From CAWBRT01 sp050015355 (GTDB lineage: Bacteria; Acidobacteriota; Terriglobia; Terriglobales; Acidobacteriaceae), in contig JBEKBO010000049.1 of NCBI GenBank assembly GCA_050015355.1, positions 1 through 30,099 of the forward strand: a stretch of DNA of 30,099 nt, given 5' to 3'. This document shows positions 1 to 7,345 of the stretch, piece after piece. The stretch's first letter is position 1, and every line of letters begins with the position of its first letter. A program made the translations under genes and the position numbers. The notes under the pieces were generated by a model, which ran no database searches, was not told the origin of the DNA, and saw only the letters and a list, made by a program, of their open reading frames with translations.

Positions 1-337
1 TTAACCCGTTCCGAGACTTCACTTCCCAGAGCGCATCGCTGCCGCTGCGTAAAAGTTATTCTCTGATCCTAATGCCGGGGTATGGACTTGCAGTTACCCT
101 ACCACAGCTTTTATCCCTGTGCCAGTGAAGCAAATCACAAGAGTTCAGTGACTATGCAGCCCTAAAGATGCGGCAGGCGACCGGGGCAGCGGACCCCGAA
201 TTTTGACCTGCCCTTCGCCGCTTGAAAATAAAGCAGATACTCTGTTTTTCGCGGGACTTCAGGCTGAGCCGGCTAGAGCGGTTTCGGGATAGCCGCACCC
301 CGGTAGCCAGACTTCATAGGATTTTCACAAAATTGGT
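1..337. other. Intergenic left edge of the window
   Basis: This stretch lies downstream of the holB stop codon and holds no convincing open reading frame, tRNA or rRNA. Its right part (269-338) is a copy of a dispersed repeat listed separately. In the rest I see no clear promoter or terminator; a leftward gene could start just outside the window. Confidence 0.6.
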
Positions 338-338
338 C
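269..338 (-). repeat. Dispersed degenerate repeat, family A, copy 1
   Basis: Read on the minus strand, the element starts at the holB stop codon and runs through GACCAATTTTGTGAAAAT, CCTATGAAGTCTGG, a GGGGT.C core and AAACCGCTCTAGCCGG. The same order of blocks appears on the plus strand at 4761-4840, right after the M61 peptidase stop codon, and partly at 2354-2393. It contains a 14-codon reading frame starting MKSG and ending IPKPL. The repeat nature is seen directly; any function is unknown. Confidence 0.6.
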
Positions 339-1429
339 TAAATCTCGAGTGAGGAAGCCAGCGCGTCCAGCGAGAGCGAGCGCAGCAGGTTGCGGCGCAT
401 CCCGCTGTGAACCTCGCCAGTCCGGTCGGCGGCGGCGGCAATCCAGTCGAAGTTCACCTTGCGGCTGAGGGCGGTCAAATCGGAAACGATGTCGATGTTG
501 CGCACCAGATTCGGTGCATTTGACATCAGCGAAAGCATGTCGCGCAACAGGGAGTATAGAGCGGCGATCAGTTCCTCGGTTTTCTCCTTCCCCTCGGCTC
601 CGGCCCGGTAGGTCTCTGTGGCCCGGAAAAGGTCGCCATGATCGGCTCCGGCAATAGCGGTGTTGAGTATCAGCAGAGCGTCATGCCGGGCCGCAAGGAA
701 GCCGTTGAGATCGAAACTGCGGGCCCGTCCAAGCGCGCCGCAGCTCAGCCGTGCCACCAGTTCGCGCTGGGCGGCGCTCCAGCCGACGCTGTGCGCGAGG
801 TGCTGCTCAATTTCAGCCAGCGGCAGCGGGGCGAGGGTCATGGTCACGCAACGTGAGCGAATGGTCGGCAGCAGCATAGCCGGGTTTTCGGCCAGCAGGA
901 AGATAGTCGCAAACTCCGGAGGCTCTTCCAGCACTTTCAGCAGCGCGTTGGCCGCTTCCTTTACAAACGCCGGGTTGGGAAAGATGTAAACCTTCTGACG
1001 CCCCTCGGCAGGCTTGTAGTAGATGGACGCCGTCAGGTGACGCACCTGGTCGACTTTCACCATCATCTGTGGCGGATCGGGCGGAATCACCATCACATCC
1101 GAGTGCGTCTGCACGAAAATCCGTGTCTCGCGTTTGTCGGTCTCGCGCAAACCGTCGCGCGCTTCCACGGCTTCGGCAAAACGCGCTTCCAGGTCGTCGG
1201 CCTGGCCAATGCGCACGCAATTGGAGCAGCGGCCACAGAAATCCGGCAGAGCCGCTGATTTCGGCCGCTCCAGGCAATTCATGGCCTTGGCGACCATTTG
1301 CGCCAACGTGTACTTGCCACTGCCGCGCGGGCCGGTGAGGATCAGCGCGTGAGGAAAGTGATCGCGCTCCAGCATTTCGCGCAGCCGCGTCACCGTGTCC
1401 GAGTTGCCAAGGAAGTCAGTAAATCCCAC
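338..1429 (-). CDS. holB: DNA polymerase III, delta-prime subunit
   Basis: This is the delta-prime subunit of the clamp loader, the AAA+ complex that opens the beta sliding clamp and places it on primed DNA. The 363-residue protein has a P-loop GPRGSGKYT at 33-41, a zinc-module cysteine set C52, C65, C68 and C71, the hallmark LLKVLEEPP at 163-171 and the sensor-1 box TIRSRC at 189-194. The Walker B region is degenerate, as is usual for delta-prime. Residues 75-140 are longer than in E. coli. The start is GTG (1427-1429), preceded by TGAGG at a spacing of about 7 nt; that Shine-Dalgarno lies inside a direct repeat shared with the end of tmk. It follows tmk on the same strand, a common bacterial pairing. 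dnaX is the main alternative, but the protein is short and lacks the tau C-terminus. Confidence 0.93.
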   Translation of the reverse strand: MGFTDFLGNSDTVTRLREMLERDHFPHALILTGPRGSGKYTLAQMVAKAMNCLERPKSAALPDFCGRCSNCVRIGQADDLEARFAEAVEARDGLRETDKRETRIFVQTHSDVMVIPPDPPQMMVKVDQVRHLTASIYYKPAEGRQKVYIFPNPAFVKEAANALLKVLEEPPEFATIFLLAENPAMLLPTIRSRCVTMTLAPLPLAEIEQHLAHSVGWSAAQRELVARLSCGALGRARSFDLNGFLAARHDALLILNTAIAGADHGDLFRATETYRAGAEGKEKTEELIAALYSLLRDMLSLMSNAPNLVRNIDIVSDLTALSRKVNFDWIAAAADRTGEVHSGMRRNLLRSLSLDALASSLEI

Positions 1430-1432
1430 AGC

Positions 1433-1518
1433 TATGCCTCACAACTTATGATTACGGTCGTCCCGCCACACACGTCAATCGCAACCGACACCCCCCCGGG
1501 GTATGCCTCACACTTATG
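1433..1518 (-). repeat. Short insertion bracketed by 17-18 nt direct repeats (tmk/holB)
   Basis: On the plus strand, TATGCCTCACAACTTATG (1433-1450) and TATGCCTCACACTTATG (1502-1518) are the same sequence with one base inserted, offset by 68-69 nt. The right copy covers the tmk stop codon and the left copy carries the holB Shine-Dalgarno. The ~51 nt between them hold a short minus-strand frame from a GTG, with VAIDVCGGTTVI in its middle. The core resembles the one between khpA and rimM (8960-9047). Confidence 0.6.
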
Positions 1519-2215
1519 CTTGCGGGTGTCCGCCGCTGTTCTCGACCTTGCCGGCGATCTTCAACCGTGCGCGCACGGCCGCAACGATATCGGCATGCAC
1601 GACGTCCAGCCCGCGTCGGGCATCCACCAGAAAGACCCGTTCCGGTTCGCGTTCGGCGATTTTGCGATAGGCGTCATGCACGCGGGAAAAGAACATCCGG
1701 TTTTCGCGCTCGAAGCGATTCTCGTCAGGTCCTTGCGTCTCGTGGTTCTTCGCGGCCAGATTGCGGCGTCGCGCCCGGGAGACGCTTGCATCCACGTCGC
1801 TGTCCATCAGCACGGTCAGGTCCGGTTGCAGGTCGCCGCACACCACGCGGTGCATGGTCAATACCGCTTCGCTGCCCAGCCCCCGCCCGCCGCCCTGATA
1901 GGCTTCGGAGGAATCGGTAAACCGATCGCACAACACCCATTGGCCCCGCTGCAATGCAGGCTCGATGACCTCCGCAATCTGCTGCGCCCGCGAGGCGAAC
2001 ATGAGCGATAGCTCCGCCAATGCGGCCAGACCCAGCGTTCGCGAATCGAGCAGCACCGCCCTTATCTTTTCTCCAATGGGTGTTCCGCCGGGTTCGCGGG
2101 TGGTGATTACCTCGATTCCTTCGGCGTGGAGAACGGCTGCAAGGCGTTCCAACTGCGTAGTCTTGCCGCAGCCGTCGAGCCCTTCAAAAGTGACAAATTT
2201 TCCTCTATGCGCCAC
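1514..2215 (-). CDS. tmk: Thymidylate kinase
   Basis: Thymidylate kinase phosphorylates dTMP to dTDP with ATP, an essential step in dTTP supply. From the chosen GTG start (2213-2215) the protein is 233 residues, close to the family length of about 210. It begins VAHRGKFVTFEGLDGCGKTT, so the P-loop GLDGCGKT sits at residues 12-19, where it is expected. The family motif TREPGGTPIG and the DRF..SS.AYQG box follow. An in-frame ATG at 2290 would add 25 residues with no recognisable similarity ahead of the usual N-terminus, so I prefer the GTG, though its ribosome binding site is weak. It is the first gene of a tmk-holB pair. The C-terminal tail ends at a repeat that recurs before holB. Confidence 0.92.
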   Translation of the reverse strand: MAHRGKFVTFEGLDGCGKTTQLERLAAVLHAEGIEVITTREPGGTPIGEKIRAVLLDSRTLGLAALAELSLMFASRAQQIAEVIEPALQRGQWVLCDRFTDSSEAYQGGGRGLGSEAVLTMHRVVCGDLQPDLTVLMDSDVDASVSRARRRNLAAKNHETQGPDENRFERENRMFFSRVHDAYRKIAEREPERVFLVDARRGLDVVHADIVAAVRARLKIAGKVENSGGHPQA

Positions 2216-2353
2216 CGCGGAATCATAACATTCGCCGCGGCCCAGGTCGCGAAGAGCGCAACCCCAAGGCTTGGGAGCCCCTGACGCCACGGCGGATATG
2301 ACATCCGCCCTGCCAGCTCTGAATGGCGGTTTCGTGCCAAAATGTGTGTGTCA

Positions 2354-2393
2354 GGCCAGTTTCGCGGAAGGTACATCCCATGAAGCAGGGCTG
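2354..2393 (+). repeat. Dispersed degenerate repeat, family A, copy 3 (partial)
   Basis: CCAGTTTCGCGGAAGGTACA followed by TCCCATGAAGCAGGGCT matches the first half of the copy at 4761-4840 (GTTTCGCG.AAG.TA.ATCC.ATGAAG...GGCT). It lies between the divergent tmk and zinc-ribbon genes. The second half of the family consensus is not recognisable here. Confidence 0.5.
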
Positions 2394-2443
2394 ACGAGTA
2401 AACTGCTCTGTGTGCGGGGCTCTGCCGTAAGCTGCGGCGCTTG

Positions 2444-2452
2444 TGCTAAACT
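2444..2452 (+). promoter_or_regulatory. Candidate extended -10 for the zinc-ribbon gene
   Basis: TGCTAAACT fits an extended -10 (TGn followed by TAnnnT). It lies 22 nt before the ATG at 2475, with a strong Shine-Dalgarno GGAGGT between them. No good -35 hexamer is visible, so this is a tentative call. Confidence 0.3.
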
Positions 2453-2474
2453 CGCCCTTTTGCGGAGGTCTTTG

Positions 2475-2732
2475 ATGCGCCTTGGAGATTACATCGACGA
2501 TCATTGCTCCCGCTGCAAGCGAACCACCGATCACTCCGTGGTTGCCATGGTTGGTGAAGAGGTTGTGAAGGTAATGTGCCGGACCTGCAACAGCGAGCAC
2601 AAGTACCGTCATAATCAAAGCGGAAAAAAGGAAATCACGACAGGGGAAGCTTTCCAGAAAGTTCTCGCGAATGTCTCGGGCGGCATGCCCGCGGGCGACG
2701 ACGCCGCGAAGAAAAAGAAGAAATCCTCCTAG
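2475..2732 (+). CDS. Small zinc-ribbon protein of unknown function
   Basis: The 85-residue product starts at ATG 2475, placed 5 nt after a strong Shine-Dalgarno GGAGGT (2464-2469). A longer in-frame start at 2271 would read through intergenic repeat sequence and is rejected. Two CxxC knuckles, C11/C14 (CSRC) and C35/C38 (CRTC), can form a four-cysteine zinc ribbon. They are joined by a short acidic and hydrophobic stretch and followed by a helix-like segment and a lysine-rich end (KKKKKSS). No signal peptide or membrane segment is seen, so it is probably cytoplasmic. The fold is compatible with a nucleic-acid or transcription-machinery partner, but that is inference only. It is co-directional with the M61 peptidase gene, 92-98 bp upstream of it. 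Confidence 0.75.
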   Translation: MRLGDYIDDHCSRCKRTTDHSVVAMVGEEVVKVMCRTCNSEHKYRHNQSGKKEITTGEAFQKVLANVSGGMPAGDDAAKKKKKSS

Positions 2733-2830
2733 CCGAGGACTCCCCGCAATCCGCGAGCAGCACGCCGTAGTCCGCGGCCCGGCAAATCCACAAGGGGCAT
2801 TTCCGGGCACCCCGAATCAGGAGAGTGCGG

Positions 2831-4756
2831 TTGCGTCCGTTTCGTTTGCTGCTGTTACTGTCTCTCTGCTTCTCATTGGCGAATGCATTCGCGCAGGTTG
2901 CGCGCGTCGGGGCGGAGACCGCTGCCGGCGGGCCGCCGGTCATGGTGCTTACGGTCGATGCAACGGAAGCACAGCGCAAGATCTTCCACTCGCGCATCAC
3001 TCTTCCGGTTACGCCTGGTTCGCTCACTCTTTGCTATCCGCGGTGGATTCCCGGTGAGCATGCCCCCAGCGGTCCTGTTGCAGACACGGCAGGGCTGATC
3101 TTCAGCGCGGAGGGCAAGACGATTCCGTGGAAGCGCGATCCCGTCGACATGTACGCGTACCACCTGGAAATTCCGCCCGGTGTCGCCAACCTGGAAATAG
3201 CAATGGACTACCTCTCGCCGGTGGAGACGCAGGCGGCCACCTTCAGCGAGGGAACGTCGGCAACGGAGCAGTTGGCCACTGTGAACTGGAATCAGCTTGT
3301 CCTGTACCCGAAAGACATCAGTGCGGACCAGCTCCAGGTCAGGGCCAGCCTCAAGCTTCCCGATGGCTGGAGCTTCGGAACCGCGCTTCCGGGCGCCGTT
3401 CGCTCGGGCTCCACTGTGCAGTTCGCAACGGCATCGCTTGCGACCTTGATCGACTCGCCTGTGCTTGCGGGCAGGTATTTCAAAGTAGTGCCGCTGCAGC
3501 ATGAGAAGATGCCGCCGCATGAGATCGACATCGCATCCGACAGCGCCGCCGCGCTTGAGATGAGTGCAGGCGACCGGCAAGCATTCAGCAACCTGGTCGC
3601 CGAAGCCGCTGCTCTGTTCGGTTCGTACCACTTTCGCGATTTCCACTTTCTGCTGAGCCTGAGCAATCACACCGGGCACTTTGGGCTGGAGCACCACGAA
3701 TCGAGCGAGATCCGTCTCAGTGAGGGCTTTCTTGTCGACCCGTACATGCGGGTGCTCGGCGCGGCATTGCTGCCGCATGAGTACGTTCATTCCTGGAACG
3801 GCAAGTACCGCCGTCCCGCCGGTCTCACCGCGAACAATTACCAGACGCCTCTCAAGACCGATCTGCTGTGGGTCTACGAAGGTCTGACCGAATATTTCGC
3901 TTTCGTGCTCACGGTGCGCAGTGGCCTTTGGAACCCCGGGCAGTTTCGCGATCAACTCTCGGCAACCGCCATGCAGATGGTTTACCGGCCCGGACGCCTT
4001 TGGCGATCGTTGCAAGACGCCGCGGTCTCGGCGCAACTTCTCTTTGGCGCGTCACCGGCATGGAACTCATGGCGGCGCGGGCCTGACTTCTACGATGAAG
4101 GCGTTCTTCTCTGGCTGGAGGCCCACGTCATCGTTCGCCAACAGAGCAATGGCCGAAAATCGCTTGACGATTTCGCGCGTCTTTTCTTCGGTGGCCACAG
4201 CGGTCCGCCAGAGGTCAACTCCTACACGCTTGAGGACGTGATCGCGGCGTTGAATCAGATTGCCCCATACGATTGGCGCAAGTTCTTCGCTGAACGCGTC
4301 ACCGACATCGCGCCTTTTGCGCCCCTGGGCGGCATCCGCGAAGCCGGTTGGCTGCTCGTCTACACCGAGACGCCGTCGGAGATGATGAGATTCCGTCAGG
4401 AACTGGAGCGGCTGGTGGATGCCACCGCCTCCATCGGCGTGATCGCGCAACAAGACGGATCAATCGTCGATACGATTCACGATATGCCTGCTGCCAAGGC
4501 AGGCATTGGTCCCGGGATGAGAATCGTGGCCGTAAACGGACGCAAATTCACCTCCCGCGTGTTGAGCGATGCCCTGAAGGCTGGCATCGACAGTAATGCT
4601 CCTCTGGAATTGCTGATCGAGAACGCTGAATTCTATAAGACCATCCGCATCGATTACCATGGCGGCTCTCGCTACCCGCACCTGACGCGCGATCAGAGCC
4701 GCCGCGACTTGCTCGGCGAGATCATCAGGCCGAGAGCCAGCTCAAAGGCCGAGTGA
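2831..4756 (+). CDS. Secreted M61-family (glycyl aminopeptidase-like) metallopeptidase with PDZ domain
   Basis: The protein belongs to peptidase family M61, zinc aminopeptidases related to Sphingomonas glycyl aminopeptidase. An N-terminal hydrophobic stretch ending AFA-Q is a signal peptide, so it acts outside the cytoplasm. Counting from the longer GTG start, the zinc motif HEYVH is at 318-322, followed by YEGLTEY at 351-357, which supplies the third ligand glutamate. A PDZ-like segment (DMPAAKAGIGPGMRIVAVNG) is near 550-575 of about 640 residues, the usual M61 layout. A GTG at 2825 is possible, but AGGAG (2819-2823) is only 1 nt from it and 7 nt from the in-frame TTG at 2831, which I chose. 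Downstream lie two repeats and the convergent PIG-L gene. The natural substrate is unknown. Confidence 0.88.
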   Translation: MRPFRLLLLLSLCFSLANAFAQVARVGAETAAGGPPVMVLTVDATEAQRKIFHSRITLPVTPGSLTLCYPRWIPGEHAPSGPVADTAGLIFSAEGKTIPWKRDPVDMYAYHLEIPPGVANLEIAMDYLSPVETQAATFSEGTSATEQLATVNWNQLVLYPKDISADQLQVRASLKLPDGWSFGTALPGAVRSGSTVQFATASLATLIDSPVLAGRYFKVVPLQHEKMPPHEIDIASDSAAALEMSAGDRQAFSNLVAEAAALFGSYHFRDFHFLLSLSNHTGHFGLEHHESSEIRLSEGFLVDPYMRVLGAALLPHEYVHSWNGKYRRPAGLTANNYQTPLKTDLLWVYEGLTEYFAFVLTVRSGLWNPGQFRDQLSATAMQMVYRPGRLWRSLQDAAVSAQLLFGASPAWNSWRRGPDFYDEGVLLWLEAHVIVRQQSNGRKSLDDFARLFFGGHSGPPEVNSYTLEDVIAALNQIAPYDWRKFFAERVTDIAPFAPLGGIREAGWLLVYTETPSEMMRFRQELERLVDATASIGVIAQQDGSIVDTIHDMPAAKAGIGPGMRIVAVNGRKFTSRVLSDALKAGIDSNAPLELLIENAEFYKTIRIDYHGGSRYPHLTRDQSRRDLLGEIIRPRASSKAE

Positions 4757-4760
4757 ATAG

Positions 4761-4840
4761 GACCAGTTTCGCGAAAGTTATATCCGATGAAGTCCGGCTC
4801 TGGGGTACACCTGATTCAGAAGCCGCTAGTGTGGTGTCCC
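4761..4840 (+). repeat. Dispersed degenerate repeat, family A, copy 2
   Basis: It begins 4 nt after the M61 stop codon: GACCAGTTTCGCGAAAGTTA, then TCCGATGAAGTCCGGCTC, GGGGTACACCTGATTCAG and AAGCCGCTAG. The blocks match copy 1 (269-338, opposite strand) in order and spacing. Both contain a frame beginning ATG AAG TC. GGC (MKSG), but this copy runs on past the IQKPL block without an early stop. Confidence 0.6.
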
Positions 4841-4893
4841 CAAGGGTTTGTGGCACGACTTAAAAGTCATGCTGACCGCAGTAGAACAGATTC

Positions 4894-5033
4894 TGTCATA
4901 CTGAGCGCAGCGAAGCATCCCCGGAAACTGTACTACCCCGCACCGCTCTGAGCTTTTTGATAAGTCCTTCGCCCGTGCCTCAGCCCCACGCCGTGCTGGG
5001 ATTCTTCGCTCCCTGTGGTCGCTCAGAATGACA
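4894..5033. repeat. Palindromic interspersed repeat, family B, ~140 bp form (copy B1)
   Basis: The element begins TGTCATACTGAGCGCAGCG and ends GTGGTCGCTCAGAATGACA, so its ends are inverted repeats. It lies between the convergent M61 and PIG-L genes. The whole element, including the interior block CAGCCCCACGCCGTGCTGGG, is present again in opposite orientation at 11430-11571. It encodes no transposase, so any mobility would need an enzyme supplied elsewhere. Confidence 0.75.
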
Positions 5034-5083
5034 GATAAGAGTTATTACACGAATTTCGGGGACAAGACCTAGCCGATCCGGCT

Positions 5084-5833
5084 TCAGCCCTCGTCTTCAA
5101 CCCCTGCGAACAGATCATCCTCGATTTTCGCTTCCTGCGGCTTGACGCTGGCTGCCAGATGAAAGCGCTCGACCGGTCCATGGCGCCTGGCGTTGCCTTC
5201 AAACAGGTTGAAGAGCGGTGATTGGCTCTTGTGCATCTTGAAGACTTCGATCTTGCGCTCCATGCGCTCCTGGCCGATCTCGATGCGGGCGCTGACCGGA
5301 GACAGCGCGATCGGTTGACGCTCGGGGAGCGTGAAGTCGGCCGTCCGGTAGTAAAGCTTCTGTGGCCGCCACGGCTTCAGGCCCTCTTCGAACTGCTCCG
5401 GAAAGCGGTTGGACCTGGGAGCCCACTGAAAAGCCATCGTCGCAAAGATCCCGGCCATCGAGTGATCCGGATGCGCGGTCAGCGAGCCCTCGGGGCCGAA
5501 GCTGACAACCACCTGCGGCTTGATCTGCCGGATGCGCCGCGTGAGGTCCCCGGTAACCTGGTACAGACTCTGTTGATCCAGACGGCTGTCGGGATAGTCG
5601 AGCACATCGCCGCGGGTCGCGCGCAGATGCTCGCATGCGGCGGCGAATTCCTGGCGGCGCGTCGCGGCCAGCTCCTCGTCGCTTCTGCTGGTTCCCCGGT
5701 TACGTGCGGCTTGTCCCGGGGTCAGGCAGATGATGTAAGTTTCAATGCCGCGTTCTCTGGCCAGCAGCAAGCTGCCGCCAAATCCACCGGCTTCGTCATC
5801 AGGATGAGCCGTCACGCAAAGCAGTCGTAGCAT
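5084..5833 (-). CDS. PIG-L (LmbE) family zinc deacetylase
   Basis: The protein belongs to the PIG-L/LmbE superfamily, zinc enzymes that remove an N-acetyl group from glucosaminyl substrates (GlcNAc-PI in eukaryotes, MshB and BshB in thiol biosynthesis). The AHPDDE motif is at residues 9-14 and HPDH at 121-124; the expected zinc ligands H10, D13 and H124 and the base D12 are all present. At 249 residues it is of typical size, with no signal peptide, so it is cytoplasmic. The ATG at 5833 has a Shine-Dalgarno-like GAGAGGA about 5 nt upstream. It lies downstream of rnhB on the same strand but is separated by 265 bp carrying a repeat, so it is probably a separate unit. BshB-type bacillithiol function is possible, but no partner gene is in view. 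Confidence 0.87.
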   Translation of the reverse strand: MLRLLCVTAHPDDEAGGFGGSLLLARERGIETYIICLTPGQAARNRGTSRSDEELAATRRQEFAAACEHLRATRGDVLDYPDSRLDQQSLYQVTGDLTRRIRQIKPQVVVSFGPEGSLTAHPDHSMAGIFATMAFQWAPRSNRFPEQFEEGLKPWRPQKLYYRTADFTLPERQPIALSPVSARIEIGQERMERKIEVFKMHKSQSPLFNLFEGNARRHGPVERFHLAASVKPQEAKIEDDLFAGVEDEG

Positions 5834-5961
5834 TCCGTCCTCTCAAGGTATTCGCACCACTATTGTTTGTAGCATGCGCGCCGGTTCCCTGTCACAGAGG
5901 GAATCCTCGAACCCTGACCAAATTCGATGCTTCAGCCTATCTGAAAGAACTCTTTCCATAA

Positions 5962-6040
5962 TGTCATCCTGAGCGAGCCGGGGTCCCCGGCAACGGCCGC
6001 TCTTGCCGTTGCTGGGGTGGGGGAGCGAAGGATCTCTACC
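5962..6040 (+). repeat. Family B repeat, one-sided copy with GGGGTCCCC module (B2)
   Basis: It starts TGTCATCCTGAGCGAGCC and continues through GGGGTCCCCGGCAACGGCC and GCTGGGGTGGGGGAGCGAAG to GGATCTC. No matching right-hand TIR is visible. The reverse complement of 23633-23705 carries the same series of blocks. It lies between rnhB and the PIG-L gene. Confidence 0.6.
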
Positions 6041-6098
6041 CCTACGGCGATATTTACCGATACACGAACTTCGGCGGAAACCCCGAAGTTGAAAGCGG

Positions 6099-6836
6099 TC
6101 ACGATTGTTCAGCCGCTTCCTCGTCTTCCAGCATGAATTGCAGGAGTTCCTGCGAGGCGGAATTCATCCACACCGGAGCGAACGATTGCCGATGCATGGG
6201 CGAGGGTCCGTGCTCGCGCAGGCCGAGGATATGTTTCGGCGTGGCGTAGCCTTTGTTGGAAGCGAGTCCGTAGACGGGATAAACCGGGTCCCAGGCGCGA
6301 ATCATCGCGTCCCGTTCGACCTTCGCCAGGATGGAAGCGGCGGCGATCGAAGCCGAAAGCGCATCGCCATGGATAATTGCCGTCTGCGCGCACTCGAAGT
6401 CGATGTTCATGGCGTCGATCAGCAGATGATCCGGGCGCACGCTCAGCCGTGAGACGGCCTCAACCATCGCCAGCCGCGAAGCGTGATAGATGTTGATCTG
6501 GTCGATGCGGCCGACGTCGACGGCGGCGACCGACCACGCAACGCAGTGCTGCCTGATGCGTTCGGCCAACTGCTCGCGCCGCGCCTCCGGCAGCAGCTTG
6601 GAGTCGCGCAGCCCGCGAATGCGGTATTCGGGGTCGAGAATGACGGCGCCGGCCACTACGGGGCCGAACAGCGACCCACGTCCAACCTCATCGACGCCCG
6701 CGACCAACTTCGCGCCAGCGCTCCACGCCTGAGTTTCAAATCTGGTGGTGCAGTGCAGCGTCTTCAGCAAGCGCAGCTTGGCTGCGGATTTTGAGATGGG
6801 TTTCTCGCCCGAGTTAGGAGCCGTTTTTCTCTGCAC
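6099..6836 (-). CDS. rnhB: Ribonuclease HII
   Basis: RNase HII cleaves the RNA strand of RNA-DNA hybrids and incises at single ribonucleotides in DNA. The signature AGVDEVGRGSLFGPVVAGAV starts at residue 46 with the catalytic pair D49-E50. A third acidic residue is in LLIDAMN (D141), and the box GDA..ASIAAASILAKVERD (157-176) supplies the fourth. The 245-residue length includes about 40 extra N-terminal residues. The start is a GTG (6834-6836) with no good ribosome binding site, so the true start may be further in. It follows rplS on the same strand after a 129 bp gap with a strong GC hairpin. The rplS-rnhB order is common in bacteria. Confidence 0.93.
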   Translation of the reverse strand: MQRKTAPNSGEKPISKSAAKLRLLKTLHCTTRFETQAWSAGAKLVAGVDEVGRGSLFGPVVAGAVILDPEYRIRGLRDSKLLPEARREQLAERIRQHCVAWSVAAVDVGRIDQINIYHASRLAMVEAVSRLSVRPDHLLIDAMNIDFECAQTAIIHGDALSASIAAASILAKVERDAMIRAWDPVYPVYGLASNKGYATPKHILGLREHGPSPMHRQSFAPVWMNSASQELLQFMLEDEEAAEQS

Positions 6837-6930
6837 GGTGGAGTCAGAATGGCAGAGATTCGGGGTAGGAGCAAGCGCCGCTTATGTCCAAAGGGCGCCT
6901 GCACTCCGCGACTCGAAGTGCGGCAATACA

Positions 6931-6953
6931 CGGACGGGGCAGCTCCCCGTCCG
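6931..6953 (-). terminator. Strong GC hairpin between rplS and rnhB
   Basis: CGGACGGGG (6931-6939) and CCCCGTCCG (6945-6953) form a perfect 9 bp stem with a 5 nt loop, 13 nt after the rplS stop codon. There is no T-run on the minus strand (GTGTATTGCC follows), so it is not a classical intrinsic terminator. It may act as an attenuator, processing site or mRNA 3'-end stabiliser that lowers rnhB expression relative to rplS. Confidence 0.45.
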
Positions 6954-6965
6954 CGCTTCCGATCG

Positions 6966-7319
6966 TTACCTGGTGTCCACTTCCTTCAGTCTTGCCGCCT
7001 TGCCGCGCAGGGTGCGGAGGTAGTAAAGCTTGGCGCGGCGGACCTTCGCCGAGCGCAGAACGTCGATCTTGTCGAGCACTTTCGAGTTGAGAGGGAAGAT
7101 GCGTTCGACGCCCTGCCCGAAGCTCATCTTGCGCACGGTGAAGCTGCCTTGCGGGCCACCGCGCATCTTGATGACGACGCCTTCGAACGCCTGCAAGCGC
7201 TCTTTTTCGCCTTCCTTGATCCTGACTTGTACGCGAACCGTGTCGCCGGGACGGAAGCTGGGGAGATCTGTGCGCTGCGCCTTGGCAAGCAGCTTCGAAA
7301 TAATCGGTGAAGTCGACAT
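6966..7319 (-). CDS. rplS: 50S ribosomal protein bL19
   Basis: bL19 sits at the 30S-50S interface of the ribosome. The 117-residue sequence matches the family in length and motifs: FRPGDTVRVQVRIKEGEKER, the QAFEGVVI segment, SFTVRKMSFGQGVERIFPL and the basic end KVRRAKLYYLR. The ATG (7317-7319) follows a Shine-Dalgarno AGAGGAA at about 6 nt. It is the distal ribosomal-protein gene of the rpsP-khpA-rimM-trmD-rplS operon. The 146 bp ahead of it contain two hairpins that could adjust its expression relative to trmD. Confidence 0.97.
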   Translation of the reverse strand: MSTSPIISKLLAKAQRTDLPSFRPGDTVRVQVRIKEGEKERLQAFEGVVIKMRGGPQGSFTVRKMSFGQGVERIFPLNSKVLDKIDVLRSAKVRRAKLYYLRTLRGKAARLKEVDTR

Positions 7320-7345
7320 GTCTGTTCCTCTTCTTCGGGACCCTT

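Noticed and set aside
2271..2474. N-terminal extension of the zinc-ribbon protein
   Set aside because: The extension reads through repeat family A DNA; the internal ATG at 2475 has an optimal ribosome binding site and leads directly into the conserved part.
2873..4036. 387-codon open frame on the minus strand opposite the M61 peptidase
   Set aside because: It is antisense to a protein with clear catalytic motifs and its translation is Arg/Gly/His-rich with no family signature, as expected for a shadow frame in GC-rich DNA.
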